This document shows positions 34,040 to 42,792 of a stretch of DNA of 64,000 nucleotides, piece after piece; within the stretch, counting starts at the first letter, position 1, and every line of letters starts with the position of its first letter. The notes under the pieces were generated by a model. It did no database searches. It saw only the letters and a program-made list of their open reading frames with translations, and was not told the origin of the DNA. Location: the NCBI RefSeq assembly GCF_947489565.1, contig NZ_CANLEA010000003.1:124001-188000 (forward strand), written 5' to 3'. Source of the DNA: an uncultured Kordia sp. (lineage in GTDB: Bacteria > Bacteroidota > Bacteroidia > Flavobacteriales > Flavobacteriaceae). The position numbers and the translations under genes are program-made.

Positions 34040-34111
34040 AAAGTGATTAAAATTGGAAGAAGTATTCATAAAATAACTGTGAATTGTATTTAAAGAGTCA
34101 CTTACAAAAGA

Positions 34112-35677
34112 ATGAATTCACCATTTGGTAACCTAAACAACAAACCAATGTACAGCCTAGAGAATCCTGCCCAACCTCAGCTAGTAGAAGAGCTTGATCC
34201 TTCTTCAAATTTCCAAGATGCATTTGACGCTCAAATTTTAAAAAAAGCTACTTCAGTCGCCATTGAAAAACTTAAAGACAATATTTCAAATTCGAATCCT
34301 AGAGGACTGAAATTGCTATCGCCTGATAAATTAATGACACTCGTAGAAGCATTTGCAAAAAGAAACTCAACATCTTCAGCATTATTAGATACACAACTTT
34401 TAGAAGAAATTATTGATTTGTATACTGCGACCGGAATTCCTGTGTATTCCACAGGTTATATGGGACGACAGTTTTCTGGTGTCATTCCAATTACAGGACT
34501 TACCGATTTATTGACTTCTATGATGAGTCAGCCTTCATCCTTTTACGAATCTGCACAACTTCCTAGCATGGTAGAAAAAGTAATTGCAAAAGAATTTGGC
34601 GATTTACTCGGATGGAAACACGGAACTTACGATATGGTCACTACCTCTGGCGGATCCTTGGCAAATATTACTGCGATTTTAACTGCCAGAAATAGCAAAA
34701 TACCTGATTTTACAAATTTCAAAATCAAAAGAAAAACCATTCCCGCAATTGCCGTAAGTGCCGATGTGCATTATTCTATTAAAAGAGCTGTGGGAATTTT
34801 GGGAATTGGTGAAAATCAAATTATTCCATTACCCATTAACGACAAAGGGCAAATTTGCATGTCGCAGGCAGAAAATACTTTGCTAGAAGCTGAAAATAAT
34901 GGTTACCATGTGTTTTGTTTGGTCGCTACTGCAGGAACAACTGTCGTTGGTGCTATTGATCCATTGGAAGAATTGACTGCATTATGCAAACAAAAAGACT
35001 ATTGGTTTCATATCGATGGCGCGCATGGCGGAAGCTTTTTAGTTTCAGACACCTTACGAAGTCGTCTCAAAGGAATTGAATTGGCAGATTCTTTTGCCTT
35101 AGATGCGCACAAAACTATGTTTTTACCTGCTTCTTGCACACTTTTATTTTATAAAGATATTGCTTCGCCCAAGAAGACTTTTTATAAAGAAGCCAGTTAT
35201 ATTTTTGAAAACGAATCCAACAATTTTGATGGCGGAGAAAAAAGCTTCGAATGTACCAAACGGCCTATGATTATGAATCTTTGGATTCCGTGGGTTTTAT
35301 ATGGGAAAGAAATCTTCGCTCAAAAATTAGAAGCCTTATGTAATATTGCAATGCAAGCGTATAATGAACTTACCATAGCTTCCGATTTTGAGTGTTTACA
35401 CCAACCACAAACAAATATTTTATGTTTTCGATATCAGTCTGAAGATGCGCAGTATATGGAAGGTTTTGACTTTCAAATTGCAATTCGAAATAAAATAAAA
35501 GAAGAAGGTAAATTTTTCATTTCTAAAGTAGAAGTTCAAGGAAAAACGGCTTTACGCGTGGTTTTTATGAATCATGAAATTAATATCGAACATTTTAGAA
35601 GTCTCTTAGACGAAATCCGAAGCATCGGTCAAAAAATAGCATCCAACAACAACATAGAACAAGCGATCACAATCTAA
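34112..35677 (+). CDS. PLP-dependent group II decarboxylase
   Basis: A 521-residue cytoplasmic enzyme of the aspartate/glutamate/aromatic decarboxylase fold. Visible contacts with pyridoxal phosphate are TSGGSLAN (178-185), His220 in ADVHYSIKRA that stacks on the ring, Asp302 in HIDGAHGG, and Lys334 in LDAHKTMF that forms the Schiff base. It would convert an amino acid to its amine; the substrate cannot be read off. It is the first gene of the operon, and the next ATG follows its stop codon with no gap. It is a paralogue of the N-terminal half of the fused protein at 37244 (both share GYMGRQFS and SQPSSFYE-type blocks). Confidence 0.88.
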   Translation: MNSPFGNLNNKPMYSLENPAQPQLVEELDPSSNFQDAFDAQILKKATSVAIEKLKDNISNSNPRGLKLLSPDKLMTLVEAFAKRNSTSSALLDTQLLEEIIDLYTATGIPVYSTGYMGRQFSGVIPITGLTDLLTSMMSQPSSFYESAQLPSMVEKVIAKEFGDLLGWKHGTYDMVTTSGGSLANITAILTARNSKIPDFTNFKIKRKTIPAIAVSADVHYSIKRAVGILGIGENQIIPLPINDKGQICMSQAENTLLEAENNGYHVFCLVATAGTTVVGAIDPLEELTALCKQKDYWFHIDGAHGGSFLVSDTLRSRLKGIELADSFALDAHKTMFLPASCTLLFYKDIASPKKTFYKEASYIFENESNNFDGGEKSFECTKRPMIMNLWIPWVLYGKEIFAQKLEALCNIAMQAYNELTIASDFECLHQPQTNILCFRYQSEDAQYMEGFDFQIAIRNKIKEEGKFFISKVEVQGKTALRVVFMNHEINIEHFRSLLDEIRSIGQKIASNNNIEQAITI

Positions 35678-37240
35678 ATGGAAACAACTACACCTACACA
35701 AAGCAAGCAGGAAACGTTTATAAACCAACTATTTCCAAATGCCGAACTGACGCCAACATCCATAGATCAGGTAGTACAATTACCTCGATTCCTTAGTAAA
35801 ATTGAGCAATGTGAGCAGCATTTCGGAATTCCCTTTGATGCCTTAGCTTATGAAACACAACAAGAAATTATAGGAACACGATTGCACCAAATCGTAAACA
35901 TTCTAATGTTAAATCCGTTGTGGAAAGCGCGTTTTGAAGAACACGGAATTACAGAAGCGCCAAAAACCTTTGAAGATTGGCAACGTATTCCTATTACGGA
36001 TAAAGAAACAGCTATCAACTTTTATTCGGAAGAACGAAAAGGAATGGTGGTTTCGTTAGAATATGGCGGTTTTGAAATTGTTGCCAGTGGTGGAACAAGT
36101 ACTGGAAAACCTTCTGAAACAGTATATTCTTTAGAAGAATTAGACGATACGTATCATCTTTCAGGGAAATTTATGGGCGATCATTTATTACCTAGATTTT
36201 TTTCCGAAGAAGACGGAATGCCGATTATATCTACCACATACGCAGATTTTCAATTGTGGAGTAGCGGAACGATGGTTGGTGGCGTTTTGCAGCGAATTCC
36301 AAATACGAATTACATCGCGGCTGGTCCAATTGATAAAAAGGTTTACGAATTAATGATGAGTTATGAAGGTCCAAAAGTAATTTTGGGATATATCGAATCT
36401 ATTTGTCAGTTGTATGATAATGGTTTGGATTTAGATCAAGAAGCAAAAGACAGCTTGCGTTTGGCATTATATTGTAGCGGATTGCTGTCTAAAAAGAAAC
36501 AGAAAGAATTAAAAACACTCTATCCAAATCTTGATATTCTAAGTTATTTTTCTGCCACGCAAGCAGAAGCCATTGCCATTCAGTTTGATCCGAATGATGA
36601 TGCTTTAACCACGGTTCCGGCGTTACATTTTATAGAAGTTGTTGACGAAAATGGAAAATGGGTAGAAGAAGGTGAAGAAGGCGAATTGGTAATTACACGA
36701 TTGCACTGTAACAAAGCGCCTATTATTCGTTATAAATTAGGTGATAGAGCTATCAGGTTACCGATACGAGAAGAAGAAAACTTAAAAACATTTCAGTTTG
36801 AATTTAGAGGACGAAGCGGAGATGTAATTCACATAGAAGATCATCAATTTTCAGCATTGAATACCTTTGATTACGTGAAGTATCAGTTGAATAATTATCA
36901 CAACATCGATTTGGATGATATTGCTTCAGAAACACAAATTACACATTACAGAGATCAAAAATTACTCTCCATTGTCATTGCAACTGATTATTCTGGTTAT
37001 TACGAATCTGTATTACAGACAACTTTAGGAACAGAAGGTGTTCAATATTTGGTAAAAGATGCACTTATGAAATCAATGGGATTGTACAGTAAATCATCAA
37101 TCAAAGAAAATTCGCTAGACCAAATAGGATACACATTCAAAATTACATTCGTAAACACACATTCCGATCAAATTTACAAAACGTCACTTGGAAAAATTCC
37201 ATTCTACAGAGATGTCCTAGACTCAACATCAAAATCGTAA
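35678..37240 (+). CDS. PaaK/CoF-synthetase-type adenylate-forming ligase
   Basis: A 520-residue enzyme of the phenylacetate-CoA ligase/F390-synthetase type. The ATP loop is ASGGTSTGKPSETV (136-149). SYFSATQAEA is the A5-like motif, RYKLGDRAIRL the A7/A8 region, and FRGRSGDVIH the hinge. Lys506 in KTSLGKIPF is placed like the catalytic A10 lysine of the family. It would activate a carboxylic acid with ATP and pass it to CoA, an amine or another acceptor. Its ATG abuts the decarboxylase stop codon, so the two are co-translated and probably work in one pathway. Confidence 0.85.
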   Translation: METTTPTQSKQETFINQLFPNAELTPTSIDQVVQLPRFLSKIEQCEQHFGIPFDALAYETQQEIIGTRLHQIVNILMLNPLWKARFEEHGITEAPKTFEDWQRIPITDKETAINFYSEERKGMVVSLEYGGFEIVASGGTSTGKPSETVYSLEELDDTYHLSGKFMGDHLLPRFFSEEDGMPIISTTYADFQLWSSGTMVGGVLQRIPNTNYIAAGPIDKKVYELMMSYEGPKVILGYIESICQLYDNGLDLDQEAKDSLRLALYCSGLLSKKKQKELKTLYPNLDILSYFSATQAEAIAIQFDPNDDALTTVPALHFIEVVDENGKWVEEGEEGELVITRLHCNKAPIIRYKLGDRAIRLPIREEENLKTFQFEFRGRSGDVIHIEDHQFSALNTFDYVKYQLNNYHNIDLDDIASETQITHYRDQKLLSIVIATDYSGYYESVLQTTLGTEGVQYLVKDALMKSMGLYSKSSIKENSLDQIGYTFKITFVNTHSDQIYKTSLGKIPFYRDVLDSTSKS

Positions 37241-37243
37241 GCA

Positions 37244-40200
37244 ATGGAAACCACAACCAATATAGAAATTATAGAAAATCTTATTCATGGGAATACGAAA
37301 GAACTTCCATTAGATTTTAAGAAAGTATTTGACACGAATTTGTTTGAGAAACATTCCGATATTATTGTCGATAAGCTCGAAGCATATTTGTTAGAGAGTC
37401 AGCAAACTCCAAAAGGAATTGACCTGAGAAAACCGGAAGAATTATTGGAAGAAATCCAGGATTTAATGAATTCCGAATCTTCGAACACTGAAGATACCTT
37501 GAAAAGTATTATCGATTTATATCTTCAAACAGGTGTACAAGCCAATTCGCCAGGGTACATGGGAAGACAGTTTTCTTCTGTATTTCCGTTAGCCAGCGTG
37601 TTCGATTTTATAAGTTCCATGTTAACGCAACCTTCTTCTTTTTATGAAGCCGCGCAATTGCCTAGTGTAGTTCGTGTATACATGGCAAAAGAACTGAATA
37701 AATACATCAACTATCCTGAAGATGAATTTGATATGGTCACTACTTCTGGTGGATCATTGGCAAATTTAACCGCTTTATTATCAGCCAGAAACTATTACTT
37801 TCCAGAGTTTTGGGAACAAGGAATTTTGAGTATTAAAGAAAACGAGATTCCAGCAATTGCCGTGAGTGAAGAAGCGCATTACAGCATTATTCGTACGGTA
37901 GAAATGTTAGGTTTTCATAAAGATCAAATTGTAAAATTGCCTGTCAATCAAAAACGACAAGTAGATATCAAAAAAGTACAACCTGCACTTGATCAAGCTA
38001 AAAAAGAAGGTTTTAAAGTATTTTGTATTGTTGCCAATGCTGCTACGACTGCCGTTGGTGCTTTTGATCCTATTGATGATTTGGCAGCTGCAGCTGAAAA
38101 AAACGATTGTTGGTTACATATTGATGGCGCTCATGGTGCGAGTTTTTTACTTTCAGAAAAACACCGTGGAAAATTAAAAGGCATTGAAAAAGCAGATTCA
38201 ATTACGTGGGACGCGCATAAGATGATGTTTATTCCGGGAACCTGTAGTATGCTTTTTTATAAAGACAAGCGTCGAAGCAAATTAGCGTTCAGACAGAATG
38301 CGAGTTATGTGTTTGAAAAAGAAGAAGATCAATACACAAAATATGATGGCGCTAAGAAAAATATAGAATGCACCAAACGACCTATGATTATGAATTTGTG
38401 GGGAATTTGGATGTTTTACGGACCTGAAGTTTTTCAACAGAAAATTGATCATCTCTGCGATCTTGGTCGTAAAGCATACAACGTATTAAAAGCAAATTCC
38501 CATTTTCAATCTTTACACGAACCAGAAGCAAATATGCTCTGTTTTCGATATAAACCTAAAGGTTTCGACAGTAGCAAACTCAAAGATTTCCAGTTACAAA
38601 TCCGAAATCAGATTAAAGCAAACGGTAATTTTTTCATCTCTAAAGTTAATATTGACGGAGAACCTGCATTGCGCGTGGTTTTCATGAATCACCGAATTCA
38701 AATAGACCATTTTAAAATGCTTTTAGCAGAAATTCAACAAATAGGCAATCGTATACTAAACCCAAATACCAAAGCTATGGACGTACACAATCATATCTCC
38801 ATAAAAAATACTCCAATCAACGGAGCGGCAAGCATTCAGAAAAAGACGAAAAAAAATAGTAATAGCAAAGCTTCAAAAGCAGCTGCATTTGCTAAAAAAA
38901 TTATTCCCGACACGGAGTTTTCTCCAAAAAGCATTGATGATGTAAAGAAACAACCAATGTTTTATGAGAAGATTAAAATGGTGGAAGCAGAAAAAGGAAC
39001 CAACTTTTACAAAGTAGATTTTGACACACAAGATGCTTTGGTATTGAGAAGGTTGCAACAAATGGTCAATAATCTCTTTTTAAATCCTTTTTGGAAAAAT
39101 AGATTGGAAACTGCTGGCATTACAGAAACACCGATTGATTTTGAAGCTTGGCAAAATATTCCTTTAACCGATAAAGAAACAATGACGACGGCTTTTAATG
39201 GAAAAAGAGAAGGAATGGTCGTACCCTTTAGCGATGGCGGTTTTGAAATTGTTGCCAGTGGCGGAACTACTTCTGGAATTCCATTAGAAACTGTATACGA
39301 ATTGCAAGAATTACAGGATACATATAAAATTGCAGGAGAGTTTATGGGGAAATTTATTGCGGATAAATATTTTAAAAAGAAGACTCCAAAATGGATTATT
39401 ACCACTTTAGCAGACACACAAATGTGGAGCAGTGGAACCATGGTTGGCGGTGTTTTACAAAAAATTCCAAATACAAATTTCTTAGGCGCAGGTCCATTAA
39501 ATCTTAGCGTGTACGATCATATGATGTCGTATAAAGGAGATAAACTTATTATGTCTATTTCTTCAGCAATTGCCGCTTTAGCAGATTACGGAAAAGAAAT
39601 GAGCGAAGAAAAACGAGCGAGTTTTCAATTGGCCATGTATGGAAGCGGATTGATGTCTCAACAACAAGAAACTGCGTTAAAAGAGGTGTATCCAAATGTA
39701 AAACTACTCAGCTATTTTGCAGCGACACAAGCAGAAACTATTGGACTTCAATTAGATCATAAAAGCAAAACTTTATCGGCAGTTCCGGGACTTCATTTTA
39801 TAGAAATTGTAGATGAAAACGGAAAATGGGTCAAAGAAGGTGAAGAAGGAGAATTAGTTGTGACAAGATTGCACAGTAACAAAGTTCCTAATGTTCGTTA
39901 CAAATTGGGTGACAGAGCGATTCGATTGAAAAGAAAAAACACCAAAACCTTACGAACTGACCAATTTTTATTCCAAGGACGTAGTGGAGATATCATTCAC
40001 ATTACAGATTCACACTTTTCAACAATTAAAGTAATGAATGCTTTGTTTGCTGAGTTGGACAAAATTGGAGTCGAAATTTCCAAGCAGGCTTTAGAAATTC
40101 AGTTTTTAAATGATAGAGCAAATTGTAAACTAACCTTGCTCGTTTCCACAGAAACTCCCAAAAAATTATATGAAATGGTACAGCAGCATTCAAAGGAAAA

Positions 40201-40384
40201 AATTGATGAATTATTTGTGAATTCATTAGTGCAATCCTTACCAATATTCAATGCTTGGGAATCGAACGTAGCGTATATCAAAAAAAGCAAATACGAGTTT
40301 GAATTGAAGGTTGTTGACAAAGGATCAGATGCCATATTTAGAACTCCATTAGGAAAAACTCCCTTGATTAAAGATCAATTTTAA
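37244..40384 (+). CDS. Fusion of PLP decarboxylase and PaaK/CoF-type ligase
   Basis: A 1046-residue protein. Residues 1-510 are a second decarboxylase (TSGGSLAN 168-175, His212, Asp294, Lys326 in WDAHKMMF). A linker of about 35 residues rich in Lys, Ser and Ala follows (about 515-550), and residues 550-1046 are a second ligase (ASGGTTSGIPLETV, RYKLGDRAIRL, Lys1038 in RTPLGKTPL). All key residues are kept in both halves, so it should be active in both. It starts 3 bp after the separate ligase and opens with the same METTT as that ligase. The order suggests tandem duplication of a decarboxylase-ligase pair and then fusion. No such fusion is known to me. Confidence 0.85.
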   Translation: METTTNIEIIENLIHGNTKELPLDFKKVFDTNLFEKHSDIIVDKLEAYLLESQQTPKGIDLRKPEELLEEIQDLMNSESSNTEDTLKSIIDLYLQTGVQANSPGYMGRQFSSVFPLASVFDFISSMLTQPSSFYEAAQLPSVVRVYMAKELNKYINYPEDEFDMVTTSGGSLANLTALLSARNYYFPEFWEQGILSIKENEIPAIAVSEEAHYSIIRTVEMLGFHKDQIVKLPVNQKRQVDIKKVQPALDQAKKEGFKVFCIVANAATTAVGAFDPIDDLAAAAEKNDCWLHIDGAHGASFLLSEKHRGKLKGIEKADSITWDAHKMMFIPGTCSMLFYKDKRRSKLAFRQNASYVFEKEEDQYTKYDGAKKNIECTKRPMIMNLWGIWMFYGPEVFQQKIDHLCDLGRKAYNVLKANSHFQSLHEPEANMLCFRYKPKGFDSSKLKDFQLQIRNQIKANGNFFISKVNIDGEPALRVVFMNHRIQIDHFKMLLAEIQQIGNRILNPNTKAMDVHNHISIKNTPINGAASIQKKTKKNSNSKASKAAAFAKKIIPDTEFSPKSIDDVKKQPMFYEKIKMVEAEKGTNFYKVDFDTQDALVLRRLQQMVNNLFLNPFWKNRLETAGITETPIDFEAWQNIPLTDKETMTTAFNGKREGMVVPFSDGGFEIVASGGTTSGIPLETVYELQELQDTYKIAGEFMGKFIADKYFKKKTPKWIITTLADTQMWSSGTMVGGVLQKIPNTNFLGAGPLNLSVYDHMMSYKGDKLIMSISSAIAALADYGKEMSEEKRASFQLAMYGSGLMSQQQETALKEVYPNVKLLSYFAATQAETIGLQLDHKSKTLSAVPGLHFIEIVDENGKWVKEGEEGELVVTRLHSNKVPNVRYKLGDRAIRLKRKNTKTLRTDQFLFQGRSGDIIHITDSHFSTIKVMNALFAELDKIGVEISKQALEIQFLNDRANCKLTLLVSTETPKKLYEMVQQHSKEKIDELFVNSLVQSLPIFNAWESNVAYIKKSKYEFELKVVDKGSDAIFRTPLGKTPLIKDQF

Positions 40385-40404
40385 CCATAAAAAACCTTAC
40401 CATT

Positions 40405-40818
40405 ATGCGAGAGCAAATTAATATCATGATTATGGTAGATTCTATCAAAGCTTTAGTAGATCAAAGCTTAGAAGGAAACTGCTTCATGGTGGACGATAGC
40501 TGTTTTTTTAGTAAACAGAAAGGAACGCTTTATCTGGACACACAATGCATTCCGGATCAAAAAATACATTGGACGGTAAAAGCGGTGGATGTACAAACGC
40601 CGGTTAGCATCAAACAAATTTCTTTTGAACCGTATCAAGTGTATTTTAACACTACACATGTAGACAACTTAGATGCCTTAGTTTGGAATGGAATTGTGCC
40701 ATATGTAGGCAGCAAACAAATGACTTACAAATACAAAATTGTATTACAGATTGGGAAAGGAAAGAAAAGTAGACTTGCAACGTTTACACCTTCATTAACC
40801 ATTTTACCACCTTATTAA
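40405..40818 (+). CDS. AidA/PixA-like inclusion-body protein, paralogue 1
   Basis: A 137-residue protein with NIMIMVDSIKALVDQSLEG near the start, a KGTLYLDT turn, and KIHWTVKAVD. The same core (MIMxD, then a V-Y/F-I/L-x-D strand, then S-x-x-KGT, then W) recurs in the next three genes and matches the AidA/PixA family (PF12306-type) of inclusion-body or quorum-controlled proteins as I remember it. There is no signal peptide. It begins 20 bp after the fusion gene. Confidence 0.72.
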   Translation: MREQINIMIMVDSIKALVDQSLEGNCFMVDDSCFFSKQKGTLYLDTQCIPDQKIHWTVKAVDVQTPVSIKQISFEPYQVYFNTTHVDNLDALVWNGIVPYVGSKQMTYKYKIVLQIGKGKKSRLATFTPSLTILPPY

Positions 40819-40837
40819 TCATCTAACACAACACATT

Positions 40838-41689
40838 ATGAGTCAACAATTTGGAATCATGATTATGATCGATGTGAAAGCAGCCTTAAAAACGCGAAAT
40901 CTAAAGGATCATGTATATTTAATTGACAATATGAAAGACTTTGGATCTCAAAACGAAGGAACCAATGCTTTAATCTCAAAAGTGAATGGAACTTATTGGG
41001 CAGATGGAACACAAGCTGGTGAAGAAGTAATGAATTGGCTTGCTATCGATATTAATGATATGCCTCGAACCGTACAAAAACCTTCTTATTATACCTATTT
41101 CAAAACCAAAGCCATTGAAAGTTTTTTAAAGAATCATTTGTTAGATGTCAGAGAAAAGAAGAATGACAAAAAGGATGAAAAAACGAACTATGAAATCGAA
41201 ATGACATCCGATGGTTTTAATACTATGTTTGACAAACTTCAAGACATTGCGAATGTAGCGCAAGGAGGATTGAAAACGAATACCGATTCTACTAAAAATA
41301 TTGAAACCGTGTGGCCATTAGTAAGTGTTACTGGAGAAATAGAAGGTCAAAACACAACAGATATCAAAGAAGACGATTATATAAACCTTCCTCCTATTGT
41401 GACCAATATTACGGGAGAAGCTGTGGATCTAGGTATTATTTATCCTGCGCAATATGGATCGCCGAATTTCATTACAGAAGGTTGGTATTGGTGTGCTACG
41501 GTGAATACTGCAAAGGCAGGAAAATATAGATATACAGCACATATCACGTTGTTTGATTTGGTTACCAAAGAAGGTAAAATTTCTTGGAAGCCTGTACAAA
41601 TGACGTTTGATTCGCACATATTAATTTCTAGAGATCCGATGCGAAACGGATTTACAGGAGCAGGCGATAGTTATTTACCTATTTATTAA
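40838..41689 (+). CDS. AidA/PixA-like inclusion-body protein, paralogue 2 (long form)
   Basis: A 283-residue protein, the longest of the four and closest to AidA/PixA. It has FGIMIMIDVKAALKTRNLKD at the start, NGTYWADGTQAGEEVMNWLA in the middle, and IIYPAQYGSPN and GWYWCATVNTAKAGKYRYTA near the end, with DSHILISRDPMRNGF last. An insertion of about 90 charged residues (about 105-195) separates the two halves. PixA-type proteins pile up as cytoplasmic crystals in Xenorhabdus and AidA is quorum controlled in Burkholderiales; what they do is unclear. Confidence 0.78.
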   Translation: MSQQFGIMIMIDVKAALKTRNLKDHVYLIDNMKDFGSQNEGTNALISKVNGTYWADGTQAGEEVMNWLAIDINDMPRTVQKPSYYTYFKTKAIESFLKNHLLDVREKKNDKKDEKTNYEIEMTSDGFNTMFDKLQDIANVAQGGLKTNTDSTKNIETVWPLVSVTGEIEGQNTTDIKEDDYINLPPIVTNITGEAVDLGIIYPAQYGSPNFITEGWYWCATVNTAKAGKYRYTAHITLFDLVTKEGKISWKPVQMTFDSHILISRDPMRNGFTGAGDSYLPIY

Positions 41690-41706
41690 TTTAATCAAGA
41701 AACATC

Positions 41707-42120
41707 ATGAGTTATGTAAATATAAAAGCACTTGTAGACGTTGTTGCAGTGCTCTCAAACGATCAATTGGAAGGCAATGTATACATTTTAGACACTAACA
41801 AGTTAAAAGGATCTAGCAAAGAAGGAACTATTTATTTAGAAACTGCCGTTGAAAAGAATGATATTATTCTTTGGAGTACTTACGGATTGGAAGTAGAATC
41901 GTATGTGAAAATTTGTGACATTCAGGTAAATGAAACCTATTTATCGAAACCTACGGAAGAATACTATCAAGGTACAAACATACAGTATTGGACATCGACA
42001 GTTAAGAAAGTACCAACACAAAACATTCCATACAGTATTCATTTTGAAGTTGGAAACACGACTACTCTTTTCGCTACGAAAAGTAACGGACCAAGTGTCA
42101 AATCAGTAACAAACAGCTAG
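41707..42120 (+). CDS. AidA/PixA-like inclusion-body protein, paralogue 3
   Basis: A 137-residue protein with the same core as its neighbours: IKALVDVVAVLSNDQLEGNVY, then SSKEGTIYLETAV, then DIILWSTYGLEVE. It lacks the long insertion and has the same length as paralogue 1, so these two may be short-form partners. It starts 17 bp after paralogue 2 and is followed 5 bp later by the fourth. No signal peptide is present. Confidence 0.7.
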   Translation: MSYVNIKALVDVVAVLSNDQLEGNVYILDTNKLKGSSKEGTIYLETAVEKNDIILWSTYGLEVESYVKICDIQVNETYLSKPTEEYYQGTNIQYWTSTVKKVPTQNIPYSIHFEVGNTTTLFATKSNGPSVKSVTNS

Positions 42121-42125
42121 AAATC

Positions 42126-42674
42126 ATGAGTAAAAAAGAAATACCTCAAGGAGTAGTCAATGGAATTCAATTAAATATTGTGAGTACTATTGACTATAAA
42201 AGTATTAAGCGAAGTGGATACAAATCATTGAACAATGCCGTGTTTTTGACTGATAATGCCTTTGAAAGCACTAAAAAAGGAACACCCGATTTGGAAACGG
42301 TTTGCACACAAGGACAAGTATTGAATTGGTTAGTTTTTCCTATAAATATTGATGAATTTAAAGATCCTTTTGTTTATAGTCCGACTATACGAATAAGCAA
42401 TATTGTTTTTCTTAGAGACAATGGTGAAATCTATCAGGAAAAAATCTGTGAGAACCTACATTCTTATGGTAGTTTAGAAAAAGGAAGACCGTATTTATGT
42501 CCTCCAGTATTTTTCTATTGGGCAGCGAATGTACGTGTAAATCTTCCGCCAGGACGTTATAAATATAGGCTCATTTATGAAGTAGACGATTATACTTCAC
42601 CAGCTATAAAGTACTATTTAAATTTAGATTCTGCGAGTTTGTGCGTTGTGCCTTTACAAACAAAAACCGCATAA
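42126..42674 (+). CDS. AidA/PixA-like inclusion-body protein, paralogue 4
   Basis: A 182-residue protein, more diverged. The core is still seen: IQLNIVSTIDYKSIKRSGYK, NNAVFLTDNAFESTKKGTPD, and GQVLNWLVFPINI. The C-terminal part (YWAANVRVNLPPGRYKYRLI) matches the GWYWCATVN...AGKYRYTA part of paralogue 2. It is the last gene of the operon, closed by a terminator 18 bp after its stop codon. Confidence 0.68.
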   Translation: MSKKEIPQGVVNGIQLNIVSTIDYKSIKRSGYKSLNNAVFLTDNAFESTKKGTPDLETVCTQGQVLNWLVFPINIDEFKDPFVYSPTIRISNIVFLRDNGEIYQEKICENLHSYGSLEKGRPYLCPPVFFYWAANVRVNLPPGRYKYRLIYEVDDYTSPAIKYYLNLDSASLCVVPLQTKTA

Positions 42675-42692
42675 AATTATCATATAAGAAAG

Positions 42693-42717
42693 CTTCACAG
42701 AGATGTGGAGTTTTTTT
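42693..42717 (+). terminator. Terminator of the decarboxylase-ligase-PixA operon
   Basis: CTTCACA (42693-42699) pairs with TGTGGAG (42704-42710), one G-T pair, over a GAGA loop, and is followed by seven T. It sets the 3' end of the operon starting at 34112. Confidence 0.78.
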
Positions 42718-42751
42718 GTTTTACGGCAATAATTATTTTAAAGAAAATACT

Positions 42752-42759
42752 TACTTTTG
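42752..42759 (+). promoter_or_regulatory. Candidate -7 element of the membrane-protein gene
   Basis: TACTTTTG fits TAnnTTTG and lies 33 bp before the ATG at 42793, after the terminator at 42693, so the next gene has its own promoter. Confidence 0.45.
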
Positions 42760-42792
42760 ATTATTGCTAACAAAATAGCATTTTAACAAATT

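Larger units (their letters stand above)
33347..34111. other. Long AT-rich intergenic region before the decarboxylase operon
   Basis: No gene is seen on either strand over 765 bp. It holds a minus-strand terminator-like hairpin at 33455, an inverted pair CAACTCCT (33491) / AGGAGTTG (33549) and a third copy of AGGAGTTG near 33640, and a -7-like TATTTTTG at 34032. A 24-codon + strand frame at 33785 is too short and featureless to call. It probably holds the control region of the operon at 34112. Confidence 0.55.

Noticed and set aside
34112-40384. Nonribosomal peptide synthetase
   Set aside because: The ligases have PaaK/CoF-type motifs and no carrier, condensation or thioesterase domain is in the operon.
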